DNA of 34,378 nucleotides from an uncultured Solobacterium sp. (GTDB taxonomy: Bacteria; Bacillota_I; Bacilli_A; Erysipelotrichales; Erysipelotrichaceae). The stretch spans positions 1 to 34,378 of the forward strand of contig CALHUY010000023.1 in NCBI GenBank assembly GCA_938039295.1. Direction: 5' to 3'. The notes under the pieces are model-generated. The model searched no databases, was not told the DNA's origin, and worked only from the letters and a program-made list of their open reading frames with translations. Within the stretch, counting starts at the first letter, position 1; each line of letters opens with the position of its first letter. Positions 16,462 to 23,252 of the stretch are shown here, in pieces. The translations under genes were made by a program, and so were the position numbers.

Positions 16462-16815
16462 CTACAAACAATCGATACGATGACGAAAAACTTCTTCCAA
16501 TAAAGTACGATAGCTTTGAAAACGTCTTTGTAGTGTCCGTAAGGACATATGATATTGGTATGCAATATCTTTCTGTCGTATTCCATCAATGTAATACGAT
16601 ACAAACATATCCATTGCCATCTTTCCATGTACGACCTTCATGTAATGCATCATTTTCTCTACTTGCTCTACTTGTTTTAAAACAGCTTGATATTGTTTCT
16701 GAAGTGTTTCATCTGTTGATGATCGTTTCATCTTCATTTCAAGTGCTTGTTGCAGTTGTTTTTGTAGTGGATATGCTTTACATAAATCTCTAAAATAATC
16801 TTTCCTTCTACACAT
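16462..16815 (-). CDS. Small helical protein with sigma region 4-like HTH
   Basis: This 117-residue protein has a central coiled-coil-like stretch (about 25-65) and a C-terminal helix-turn-helix pattern (GIRQKDIAYQYHMSLRTLQRRF), like sigma factor region 4 or ArpU-type proteins. I place the start at 16815 because GGAGGG lies 5 nt before that ATG. The longer frame to 16860 has no ribosome site of its own and starts 1 nt after the purC terminator. It is followed by the zinc-ribbon membrane gene. A regulatory role is a guess from the HTH pattern. Confidence 0.6.
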   Translation of the reverse strand: MCRRKDYFRDLCKAYPLQKQLQQALEMKMKRSSTDETLQKQYQAVLKQVEQVEKMMHYMKVVHGKMAMDMFVSYYIDGIRQKDIAYQYHMSLRTLQRRFQSYRTLLEEVFRHRIDCL

Positions 16816-16861
16816 AATACCCTCCACTTTTTCTATACACTTTTCCAAGTATCTTTCCATA

Positions 16862-16885
16862 GAAAAAGCTGAGTATTCCTCAGCT
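16862..16885 (-). terminator. Terminator of purC
   Basis: AGCTGAG (16867-16873) pairs with CTCAGCT (16879-16885) around 5 nt, followed on the minus strand by five T residues. It overlaps the purC stop codon. Confidence 0.88.
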
Positions 16886-17759
16886 AGAAAGTAAGTTCTT
16901 TACCTGTTAATAAGTGATACGCTTCTAAGTACTTTGCAATTGTCTTATCAATAACTTCCTGTGGTAAGCAGTAATCACTATTAGGATTTTGTTTTAACCA
17001 GTCTCTAACAAACTGTTTATCGAAGGATGGTTGTCCCTTACCTGGTGTGTAGCCTTCGACTGGCCAGAAACGGCTTGAATCTGGTGTTAACATTTCATCT
17101 GCTAGTACAACTTCACCATGTTCATCAAGACCGAACTCAAACTTTGTATCGGCGATAATAATACCCTTTGTACGTGCATATTCAGCACACTTCTTATAAA
17201 GAGCAATCGTATAATCTCTTAACTTTTGTGCATACTCTTCACCACGCTCTGGGTATGCTTTCTTTAAGATTTCTACAGACTTTTCATAACTGATATTTTC
17301 ATCATGTTCGCCAATTTCAGCTTTTGTGGATGGAGTATAAATTGGCTCAGGAAGTTGGTCACATTCTCTAAGACCATCTGGCAATTTGATATTACATACC
17401 GTTTGGTCCTTTTGATAACTTACCCAACCAGAACCTGTAATATATCCTCTTACAATACACTCAATCGGTAACATCTCTAACTTCTTGCACATCATTGATC
17501 TACCTGCAAATTTTTCATTACGGAAAAATTCTGGCATTTCTTGTACGTCTGTTGTAATCATATGATTTTTCACAATATCATTTGTCAGATTAAACCAGAA
17601 ACGTGACATCTGTGTTAAAACAATTCCTTTGTTTACTACCTGATTCTTTAAAATAACATCGAATGCAGAAATACGGTCAGTCGCTACCATAATCAAGGCA
17701 TCATCAGCGTCATAGATTTCACGTACTTTGCCTTCTTTGATTGGTGTGTATTGTTTCAT
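16884..17759 (-). CDS. purC: SAICAR synthetase
   Basis: PurC ligates aspartate to CAIR with ATP, step eight of purine synthesis, in the cytoplasm. The 291-residue protein shows KEGKVREIYD, the ATDRISAFDV block, ECIVRGYITGSGW, the STKAEIGEHDENIS motif, IIIADTKFEFG and LADEMLTPDSSRFWP. This is the longer form with the C-terminal extension also seen in eukaryotic and many Bacillota proteins. AGGAGG lies about 8 nt before the ATG. No other pur gene is adjacent, which is unusual because purC often sits in a pur operon. A short near-palindrome, TGAAACATGTTCA at 17777-17789, lies just upstream. Confidence 0.96.
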   Translation of the reverse strand: MKQYTPIKEGKVREIYDADDALIMVATDRISAFDVILKNQVVNKGIVLTQMSRFWFNLTNDIVKNHMITTDVQEMPEFFRNEKFAGRSMMCKKLEMLPIECIVRGYITGSGWVSYQKDQTVCNIKLPDGLRECDQLPEPIYTPSTKAEIGEHDENISYEKSVEILKKAYPERGEEYAQKLRDYTIALYKKCAEYARTKGIIIADTKFEFGLDEHGEVVLADEMLTPDSSRFWPVEGYTPGKGQPSFDKQFVRDWLKQNPNSDYCLPQEVIDKTIAKYLEAYHLLTGKELTF

Positions 17760-17805
17760 GATGTTCTCCTCCTTAATGAAACATGTTCATAAATACTTTA
17801 AATGG

Positions 17806-17829
17806 AAAAACGGCATTCAAAGAATACCG
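17806..17829 (-). terminator. Terminator of the TM2 gene
   Basis: CGGCATTC (17811-17818) pairs with GAATACCG (17822-17829) with one G-U pair in the minus-strand RNA, followed by five T residues. Confidence 0.8.
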
Positions 17830-17831
17830 CT

Positions 17832-18224
17832 TTACATTTCAATATTGCCGTTTGCATCAGCTGGCTTAGAAAGCGCAATGATGAACTTATAGATTCCGTA
17901 GATAGCTGGGACTCCTGTCCAACAGAACACAAGTGAAAGCATACCTGCACGTGTATTGCCTGCATAGAATTCTTGGGCACCGAAAACACCTAAGAAGAAT
18001 GCAAGAAGAGCGTAAGTAGTCTTATTCACTCCACGAGAGTTAGAACGGTTATCAAAAATATTCTCAGCCTTAGTGATGATAATACTATCGTCATTACGAT
18101 AGATATTAACATAATCACCAATTCTTGGTGGGAAGTTAAAATACGCAATATCAAATTCTTCTAAGCTTCCATCAGCCTTACCAACGGATACTATACGATT
18201 TTCAATACGAACAATTTTATCCAT
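17832..18224 (-). CDS. TM2-domain membrane protein
   Basis: This 130-residue protein has an N-terminal soluble part (1-70) and a C-terminal TM2 domain: two membrane helices joined by a short turn, with the family pattern YALLAFFLGVFGAQEFYAGN and later GIYKFIIA. TM2 proteins are common and mostly without known function. The ATG at 18224 follows GGAGGAAATTCAT; the in-frame TTG at 18239 lies inside the ribosome site itself and cannot be the start. The gene has its own strong promoter inside the end of the kinase gene upstream, and its own terminator. Confidence 0.85.
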   Translation of the reverse strand: MDKIVRIENRIVSVGKADGSLEEFDIAYFNFPPRIGDYVNIYRNDDSIIITKAENIFDNRSNSRGVNKTTYALLAFFLGVFGAQEFYAGNTRAGMLSLVFCWTGVPAIYGIYKFIIALSKPADANGNIEM

Positions 18225-18246
18225 ATGAATTTCCTCCAACGTACCT

Positions 18247-18275
18247 ATTATACATTATCATGACTTACTTGTCAT
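18247..18275 (-). promoter_or_regulatory. Promoter of the TM2 gene
   Basis: On the minus strand ATGACA (18270-18275, 5 of 6), a 17-nt spacer and a perfect TATAAT (18247-18252). The -35 box lies inside the last codons of the upstream kinase gene. Confidence 0.75.
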
Positions 18276-19163
18276 AATTGTCATTGATTTTGGATGAACT
18301 TCGACAGTAACTGCACGATGTTTACCACCGTCTTCCCCATCTAATGTCCATGCTGTATCTTCTTCACAGATAAATTCAATCTTATCTGTCTTAAATGCAT
18401 GTACATATTTTGGATCAATATTACCTGTCGCAACACCGCTTAATACGTTATGTAATACTTCAAGATTATCTAACGCAGCGACTAATACTACTTCAAACTT
18501 TCCATCATCTAGTGTGGAATCTTCATAAAATGGTAGCTTAAATCCACCAACAGATGGTGAGTTAGAAATTGCACCAAAGACAAATGTTCCTTCTTCTTCA
18601 ATACCATCATGTATAAATTTCATCTTTGTACGATTGGTTAGACTTGCAGGAAGATTACTGAGTGCATTGAGTACATATGCTCCATATCCTAGTATCTTCT
18701 TTGACTCACGAGATGTTTCATAGCTTGTCGCAGTAAATGCACCAAAAGCAGCTACATAATTAAAGAATGTACCATTAAAACAACCTACATCGTAAGAGAA
18801 TGGATTACCGAAAGCTATCGTGCGACAATAGGATTCAATTGTTCCATTTTCATCAATTGCTTTACTGAAGTCGTTGGTTGTGCCACCTGGAATATAACCA
18901 ATTGGTAAGTGAATATCCTGATGCATCATAATATTCACAACACGGTTTAGTGTTCCATCTCCTCCATAAACTACAATTGTTTCAAATTCAGAAGCATGAT
19001 TAATCAAAATCTCTTCTGAACCTAAACCCTTATCAGGCATGATTGGAAACACTGTTACTTCGCAATCAAAAATTGTTAGGTTCTTAATAATATCAAAGAC
19101 AATCTTTTCGATTGCGTTATTGCCTGCTTCTGGATTAAACAAGAACATGACTTTTTTCTTCAT
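18258..19163 (-). CDS. Diacylglycerol kinase-family lipid kinase
   Basis: This 301-residue protein is of the DagK/YegS lipid kinase family, which phosphorylates diacylglycerol or related lipids with ATP at the membrane face. The nucleotide motif VVYGGDGTLNRVVN and the P-loop-like FLFNPEAGNN near the start are clear, followed by GYIPGGTTNDFSKA. The C-terminal WTLDGE and the EVHPKS block are also family-like. AGGTG precedes the ATG. No terminator separates it from the TM2 gene. In Bacillota the enzyme recycles diacylglycerol left by lipoteichoic acid synthesis; that role is assumed from the family. Confidence 0.9.
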   Translation of the reverse strand: MKKKVMFLFNPEAGNNAIEKIVFDIIKNLTIFDCEVTVFPIMPDKGLGSEEILINHASEFETIVVYGGDGTLNRVVNIMMHQDIHLPIGYIPGGTTNDFSKAIDENGTIESYCRTIAFGNPFSYDVGCFNGTFFNYVAAFGAFTATSYETSRESKKILGYGAYVLNALSNLPASLTNRTKMKFIHDGIEEEGTFVFGAISNSPSVGGFKLPFYEDSTLDDGKFEVVLVAALDNLEVLHNVLSGVATGNIDPKYVHAFKTDKIEFICEEDTAWTLDGEDGGKHRAVTVEVHPKSMTIMTSKS

Positions 19164-19204
19164 AACATCACCTACTTCATCTTTATTCTATCACTTTCAT
19201 ACAA

Positions 19205-19228
19205 TGAAAAAAGGGGATTTCTCCCCTT
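19205..19228 (-). terminator. Terminator of the ferritin/superoxide reductase operon
   Basis: AAGGGGA (19211-19217) pairs with TCCCCTT (19222-19228) around 4 nt, followed on the minus strand by a T-run. Confidence 0.88.
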
Positions 19229-19239
19229 TATCTATTTGA

Positions 19240-19614
19240 TTAAGCTTCTACCTTCCAAAGGCCGTGTAAGTTGCAGTATTCATAAGCTGCTACAACTTCA
19301 TCACCTTCAGCTAATACGAAGTCAGCAACTGGCTGGTCTGTAGGTAATAAAGCCTTACGCTGTACACCCTGCTTTGTTTCTAAAGCGATGAACTGAATAG
19401 AATGTTCTTCAGTCATTGGGTGAAGAACAGAACCAACAACTACATGAACCTTGTTGCCTTCAACTGTCATTACAGGTACGTGCTTTTCACCAGCAGCATC
19501 TGTTGAATTAGCCTTTAATTCAACCATTTCTGATCCTTCAGATGTAAATGTTGTGTCGTTTCCTAATACTACTTCGATAATTTCTTTTGTTGTTCTGTTA
19601 ACAAAAAATTTCAT
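19240..19614 (-). CDS. Superoxide reductase (desulfoferrodoxin-like)
   Basis: Superoxide reductase reduces superoxide to peroxide at a non-heme Fe(His4Cys) site, an oxygen defence of anaerobes. All five ligands are visible: His45 (EKHVPV, with the catalytic Glu-Lys), His65 and His71 (LHPMTEEHSIQFI), Cys114 and His117 (CNLHGLW). The N-terminal part aligns with the desulforedoxin domain (FFV...EIIEVV), but its iron-binding cysteines are replaced (NRTT in place of CxxC), so only the catalytic centre should remain. The start is open between the ATG at 19614, used here because the family begins MKFF, and a GTG at 19620 that is 5 nt from AGGAGG. It lies 17-23 nt behind ferritin in one operon. Confidence 0.92.
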   Translation of the reverse strand: MKFFVNRTTKEIIEVVLGNDTTFTSEGSEMVELKANSTDAAGEKHVPVMTVEGNKVHVVVGSVLHPMTEEHSIQFIALETKQGVQRKALLPTDQPVADFVLAEGDEVVAAYEYCNLHGLWKVEA

Positions 19615-19636
19615 ATTCACTCTTTCCTCCTAATAT

Positions 19637-20140
19637 TTATTGGGCTGATGATTTATAGGAACGTGATGCGAATTCATGATCCAATAAGTATAGGGCTTTA
19701 GGATCACTTCCAAATAATTCCATCTTTTGAATTAAGTCAGCAGCGTTCTTTTCTTCTTCTGCTTGTTCTGAGATAAACCAATCTAAGAACTGTGTTGTAC
19801 GGTAGTCATTTACCTTGCTTGCTTCAGCATAGATTGCATTGATAGATGATGTAATGGACTTCTCATGAGCATAAGCAGCCTTTAACACATCAATATCTTC
19901 TTTTGTCTTTGACTCTGGCTTAGCGATTGCTTCATAAGTTACCTTTTCATCATTGTCATGTAGATAAGCGATGAACTTTAATGCATGGTCCATTTCTTCT
20001 TTAGCTTGGATGTTATACCAGTTAGCGAAACCATCTAATCCCTTTTCAGTGAAATGATTTGCAAATTCTAGATATAAGTAAGCACTGTACATTTCTTTGT
20101 TAATCTGGTCGTTGATTAGTTTTGAAACTTTCTTCTCCAT
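19637..20140 (-). CDS. ftnA: Ferritin
   Basis: Non-heme ferritin oxidises Fe(II) and stores it as mineral in a 24-subunit shell. The 167-residue protein keeps the bacterial ferroxidase residues in FtnA register: E16, Y23, E49, H52, E93, E125, Q126, E128 and E129. No Met that would ligate heme as in bacterioferritin is evident at the usual place. It has an AGGAGG site and heads the operon with superoxide reductase, which links iron storage to removal of superoxide. A plausible promoter lies upstream; I do not see a clear Fur or PerR box there. Confidence 0.95.
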   Translation of the reverse strand: MEKKVSKLINDQINKEMYSAYLYLEFANHFTEKGLDGFANWYNIQAKEEMDHALKFIAYLHDNDEKVTYEAIAKPESKTKEDIDVLKAAYAHEKSITSSINAIYAEASKVNDYRTTQFLDWFISEQAEEEKNAADLIQKMELFGSDPKALYLLDHEFASRSYKSSAQ

Positions 20141-20172
20141 TATGAGTTCCTCCTATGACCGTAGTCACCTAT

Positions 20173-20201
20173 AAGATAGTAGAATTATATTTCATTTTCA
20201 A
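20173..20201 (-). promoter_or_regulatory. Promoter of the ferritin operon
   Basis: On the minus strand TTGAAA (20196-20201), a 17-nt spacer and TATCTT (20173-20178). The spacer is AT-rich and contains a TATAAT that is wrongly spaced for this -35. Confidence 0.45.
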
Positions 20202-20221
20202 GGAAAATGCCCATATTTATC

Positions 20222-20253
20222 AAAAAAGAGACTTAGAATTTCTTCTAAATCTC
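20222..20253 (-). terminator. Terminator of the GntR/ABC/Dabb operon
   Basis: GAGACTTAGAA (20228-20238) pairs with TTCTAAATCTC (20243-20253), one G-U pair in the minus-strand RNA, then six T residues. It contains the Dabb stop codon. Confidence 0.88.
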
Positions 20254-20535
20254 ATAATCGATACAAGAACGTGCTTGAATCTTATCTTTTAATAAAGCTT
20301 TTAACTTTAAATGTTCAGGGTGAACTTGGTATGCATTTAATGCATCAAAGGATATAAAGTCAAATACTAACGCAAAATCATAATTTGTAGAATCTGCATC
20401 CTTATGATTACATACCACTTCGCCACTTGCGACTTCCTTTAAACTAGTAAGATTTCTAGCAAGCGTCACCGCTTCTTTCAAACTCTCCTCATGATTTAGA
20501 GTTTGAAGCTTAAACATTACAATATGTCTTATCAT
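20245..20535 (-). CDS. Dabb (stress-responsive A/B barrel) domain protein
   Basis: This 96-residue protein has the dimeric alpha/beta barrel (Dabb) pattern: MIRHIVMFKL, a middle YDFALVFDF strand and the YQVHPEHLKL motif. Such proteins are small cytoplasmic dimers; plant members are stress-induced and bacterial ones mostly lack known function. It starts 6 nt after the permease stop, with its GGAG site inside the end of that gene, so it is the last gene of the YtrA-like operon. Why it is joined to this transporter is unclear. Confidence 0.85.
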   Translation of the reverse strand: MIRHIVMFKLQTLNHEESLKEAVTLARNLTSLKEVASGEVVCNHKDADSTNYDFALVFDFISFDALNAYQVHPEHLKLKALLKDKIQARSCIDYEI

Positions 20536-20541
20536 ATGTTA

Positions 20542-21357
20542 TTACTCCAGATTGAGATGATAACGCAAGATATATACAGTGGCCGCAAATAGCGCTACAT
20601 TCATAATCAATGTATACAGTAATGTAACTGTTTGATAATTCATGCCATAGTAGAATGCGTTCATAATCGATACAGCACCAAATGTATATACAAGGATAGA
20701 TGGAAGATCTAGTAATGATGGAATCACAACACCCAAAATCACAAATGTAGCGATACCAACAAGTAAGCGGTGTTCTGGAAATAAGTTACCCATCGCATAA
20801 CATAGATAAATGAGTAATAAGAAACGGGATGCACTAAATAGATATATTGAGCAAACCTGTAAGAAATCTAAATTTAATATTCCTCTGATTACACGTTCAA
20901 CCCAATAGAAATCAATACTACGAATAATATCAATGAATTGACCTGAACCAATCGCTACACCAAGCAAGCAGATAATCTGTGCAAGTACGAATAGTACAAC
21001 ATAAATCAAATATGCAATCACTTTACTTAATACAAGCTGCCAAGTTGTAACTGGTAATGTATGCATCAAATATCCCTGTCCAGATAAAAGATTCTTATGG
21101 AAACGCTGTACAGAAGATCCAAAGATTAGAATGAAAGTCGCAAATATGACACCGACTACCATTAAAATCAAAATGAATGAAAATGTAGATGGAGTATTTG
21201 TGGAATGTAGACTATACATCATCCTCTCTGAGATAATCTGAAGGTTTGAATTAATTGTCATACCTAGTACTAGTGACAATAAGAATTCAGCACCAATTAA
21301 TATTAAAAATAATTTATATGTTGATTTAAACTCAAAATGAATTAATTTACCTAGCAT
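20542..21357 (-). CDS. ABC-2 type permease
   Basis: This 271-residue membrane protein is the permease partner of the ATPase encoded upstream. About six helices are visible, at roughly 16-34, 60-82, 108-132, 165-190, 198-215 and 245-262. The block KNLLSGQGYLMHTLPVT is typical of permeases in YtrA-controlled operons. The start overlaps the ATPase end by 7 nt with GAGAGG inside that gene, so translation is coupled. The substrate is unknown. Ytr-type transporters are linked to cell-wall antibiotic stress in Bacillus, which may or may not hold here. Confidence 0.85.
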   Translation of the reverse strand: MLGKLIHFEFKSTYKLFLILIGAEFLLSLVLGMTINSNLQIISERMMYSLHSTNTPSTFSFILILMVVGVIFATFILIFGSSVQRFHKNLLSGQGYLMHTLPVTTWQLVLSKVIAYLIYVVLFVLAQIICLLGVAIGSGQFIDIIRSIDFYWVERVIRGILNLDFLQVCSIYLFSASRFLLLIYLCYAMGNLFPEHRLLVGIATFVILGVVIPSLLDLPSILVYTFGAVSIMNAFYYGMNYQTVTLLYTLIMNVALFAATVYILRYHLNLE

Positions 21358-22052
21358 GCAAATACCTCTCTGAATAATGCGTCTACTGACTTACCTTCTT
21401 TTTCACGAATCTCATCGACACTACGATGGAATACAATTTCTCCATCACGAATAAAGATAGCTTCATCTAATACAGGTTCAACATCAGCGATTAAGTGTGT
21501 AGAAATAACTACTAATGCATTCTCACTGTAGTTGCCAATAATCGTACGTAAGATGTAATCTCTCGCCGCTGGGTCAACACCACCAATTGGTTCATCTAAG
21601 AAATAAACCTTCGCTTCACGACTCATCGCAAGTACAAGCTGTACTTTTTCTTTATTACCCTTTGATAAATTCTTCAGTTTATCATTTAACTGAATATGTA
21701 ATTCCTCTAACATCTTTAATGCACGATCATAGCGGAAATCATCATAGAAACTCTTGAACATATCTAATAGTTCACCAACATTCATCCAATCCAACAGATA
21801 ATCCGCATCTGGTAGATACGACACAATAGCCTTTGTTTCAATTCCTGGCTTTTTACCATCGATAAAGATTCCACCATCTGTTGGTGTCAATAAACCGTTA
21901 GCAAGCTTTAACATTGTTGTCTTACCACTACCGTTAGGTCCAAGTAAACCTACGATACGTCCCGACTCTAATGAAAGATCAACATGGTTTAACGCAACTT
22001 TATTACCATATCTCTTTGTTAAACCTTTGCATTCAAACATTACACTCATCAT
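21351..22052 (-). CDS. ABC transporter ATP-binding protein (YtrB-like)
   Basis: This 233-residue ATPase has Walker A GPNGSGKTT, Walker B VYFLDEP, and the switch His in VVISTH. Its signature reads LSKGNKEKVQ in place of LSGGQ, a form common in the YtrB/BcrA group of GntR-linked transporters. It overlaps the GntR gene by 4 nt (ATGA) and the permease by 7 nt, so the operon is tightly coupled. The soluble protein would dimerise on the membrane permease. Confidence 0.9.
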   Translation of the reverse strand: MMSVMFECKGLTKRYGNKVALNHVDLSLESGRIVGLLGPNGSGKTTMLKLANGLLTPTDGGIFIDGKKPGIETKAIVSYLPDADYLLDWMNVGELLDMFKSFYDDFRYDRALKMLEELHIQLNDKLKNLSKGNKEKVQLVLAMSREAKVYFLDEPIGGVDPAARDYILRTIIGNYSENALVVISTHLIADVEPVLDEAIFIRDGEIVFHRSVDEIREKEGKSVDALFREVFAC

Positions 22053-22411
22053 TCTTCTCCTTGTGTATTAATAAAACCAATCATATCTTCTTTGGAATAT
22101 CCTAGCTTTTTCAGTTTAGCGTAGTATCCCGCGGTTAGGCTTCTCGCCTCTTCATGCTTAATATTGTCAAGCATAGATTTATCTTCACTAACAAAACGTC
22201 CTGCTGTACGTTGTGTATATACGAGACCATCTTGTTCAAGTTCTGTAAGTGCTCTTTGCATCGTATTTGGATTCACTCCAGATTCTTCTGCTAATTCACG
22301 AACAGATGGTAACTTGGAACCAGCTGGATATACACCCGTCACAATTCTTCGTTTGATAATACTGACTAGTTGCGGATAAATTGCTTGATCATTTCTAAAT
22401 TCCCAACTCAT
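22049..22411 (-). CDS. GntR-family repressor (YtrA subfamily)
   Basis: This 120-residue regulator has the GntR winged helix (about 10-75: YPQLVSIIKRRI, KLPSVRELAEESGVNPNTMQRAL) and a short helical tail of about 40 residues. This is the YtrA subfamily, which has no large ligand domain and usually represses its own ABC transporter operon. Two ATGs adjoin; the second at 22411 is 5 nt from AAGGAG and is preferred over 22414. Repeats of TGTATTA at its own promoter fit autoregulation. Confidence 0.92.
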   Translation of the reverse strand: MSWEFRNDQAIYPQLVSIIKRRIVTGVYPAGSKLPSVRELAEESGVNPNTMQRALTELEQDGLVYTQRTAGRFVSEDKSMLDNIKHEEARSLTAGYYAKLKKLGYSKEDMIGFINTQGEE

Positions 22412-22422
22412 CATTTCTCCTT

Positions 22423-22477
22423 CTGTATTATTGTCTTAATACACTATTATATTAATACAGTAATATACAAGTGTCAA
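22423..22477 (-). promoter_or_regulatory. Promoter and operator of the GntR/ABC operon
   Basis: On the minus strand a perfect TTGACA (22472-22477), a 17-nt spacer and TAATAT (22449-22454). TGTATTA occurs on the minus strand at 22437-22443 and 22453-22459 and inverted at 22424-22430. The units overlap the -10 box and the transcript start, where a YtrA-type repressor would act. Confidence 0.65.
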
Positions 22478-22479
22478 CT

Positions 22480-22512
22480 ATAATTATTTATTGTTTTTCG
22501 ATAAATAATTAT
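22480..22512. repeat. 12-bp dyad between divergent promoters
   Basis: ATAATTATTTAT (22480-22491) is mirrored by ATAAATAATTAT (22501-22512) around 9 nt. It lies between the -35 boxes of the two divergent operons. Confidence 0.55.
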
Positions 22513-22540
22513 TGAAATACAGAAATATCTGTACTATGAT
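22512..22540 (+). promoter_or_regulatory. Promoter of the DUF2975 operon with palindromic spacer
   Basis: TTGAAA (22512-22517), a 17-nt spacer and TATGAT (22535-22540). The spacer is almost wholly a palindrome: TACAGA (22518-22523), AATA, TCTGTA (22528-22533). A repressor bound there would cover both boxes; the Cro-like protein of this operon is the likely one. Confidence 0.7.
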
Positions 22541-22560
22541 ACTTTCGCAAGGAGGACTTG

Positions 22561-23037
22561 ATGATGGAATCTAGTTCAAAACATATACGCAACAGCTTAT
22601 TACTTACACGCATCTTGATATTACTCATTGCACTTGTTGCCATGTATATCATTATCAATAGCGTTTCAATCGCAACAGAGTTTATTGACAGTCGAAACAT
22701 CACTTCAATTTCTACACAGAATCAGATTATACTAGCCTGTGGTATTGGTTATGTAGGCTTTGTTGTATTACTTCGCCTGCTATACATCATTAATCAACTT
22801 CTCGTAAATATTTCTAAAGAGAATGTATTTATTACGGAGAATGTAAATCTATTAAGACATGCAAGTCTTTGTTGTTTGGCAGGAAGTGTTCTAGCCTTTA
22901 TTCTTGCGGCAATATGGTCCAAGCTATTCTATAGTATTGTATTTGCGGCAATTTTCTTTGCTTTGATTATTCGTATTATTCAAAATATATTCCAGCAGGC
23001 AATTCGTATGAAAGACGAATTAGACCTGACGATATGA
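22561..23037 (+). CDS. DUF2975 membrane protein
   Basis: This 158-residue protein has four membrane helices (about 12-36, 56-78, 100-118 and 122-142) and the family patterns LLRLLYIINQLL and SKENVFITENVNLLR. DUF2975 proteins are typically encoded beside a small Cro-like regulator, as here, and have no known function. AAGGAGG lies 5 nt before the ATG at 22561; an ATG follows at 22564 and a TTG precedes at 22558. It is the first gene of a three-gene operon. Confidence 0.85.
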   Translation: MMESSSKHIRNSLLLTRILILLIALVAMYIIINSVSIATEFIDSRNITSISTQNQIILACGIGYVGFVVLLRLLYIINQLLVNISKENVFITENVNLLRHASLCCLAGSVLAFILAAIWSKLFYSIVFAAIFFALIIRIIQNIFQQAIRMKDELDLTI

Positions 23038-23045
23038 GGTGAAAC

Positions 23046-23252
23046 ATGCCTATTAACGTAGATTTAAATGTCATTATGGCAAAACGTCATATCAGTGCTG
23101 GTGAACTTGCCGAAAAGATCGATATTACACCTGCAAACTTATCAATACTAAAAAATGGAAAAGCAAAGGCAATCCGCTTTTCTACACTTGAAGCTTTATG
23201 CAAGATTTTAGATTGCCAACCAGGAGACATACTTACTTATGAACCAGAATAA
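23046..23252 (+). CDS. Cro/C1-type regulator (YozG-like)
   Basis: This 68-residue protein is a single XRE helix-turn-helix domain: LNVIMAKRHISAGELAEKID, then TPANLSILKNGKAKAIRF, STLEALCKILDCQPGDIL. This is the small Cro-like class that accompanies DUF2975 genes. GAGGTG lies just before the ATG. It overlaps the next gene by 14 nt. Autoregulation at the palindromic promoter spacer is inferred. Confidence 0.92.
   Translation: MPINVDLNVIMAKRHISAGELAEKIDITPANLSILKNGKAKAIRFSTLEALCKILDCQPGDILTYEPE

Noticed and set aside
20173..20201. Possible Fur or PerR box at the ferritin promoter
   Set aside because: The AT-rich spacer has no convincing 7-1-7 dyad, so only a promoter is reported.
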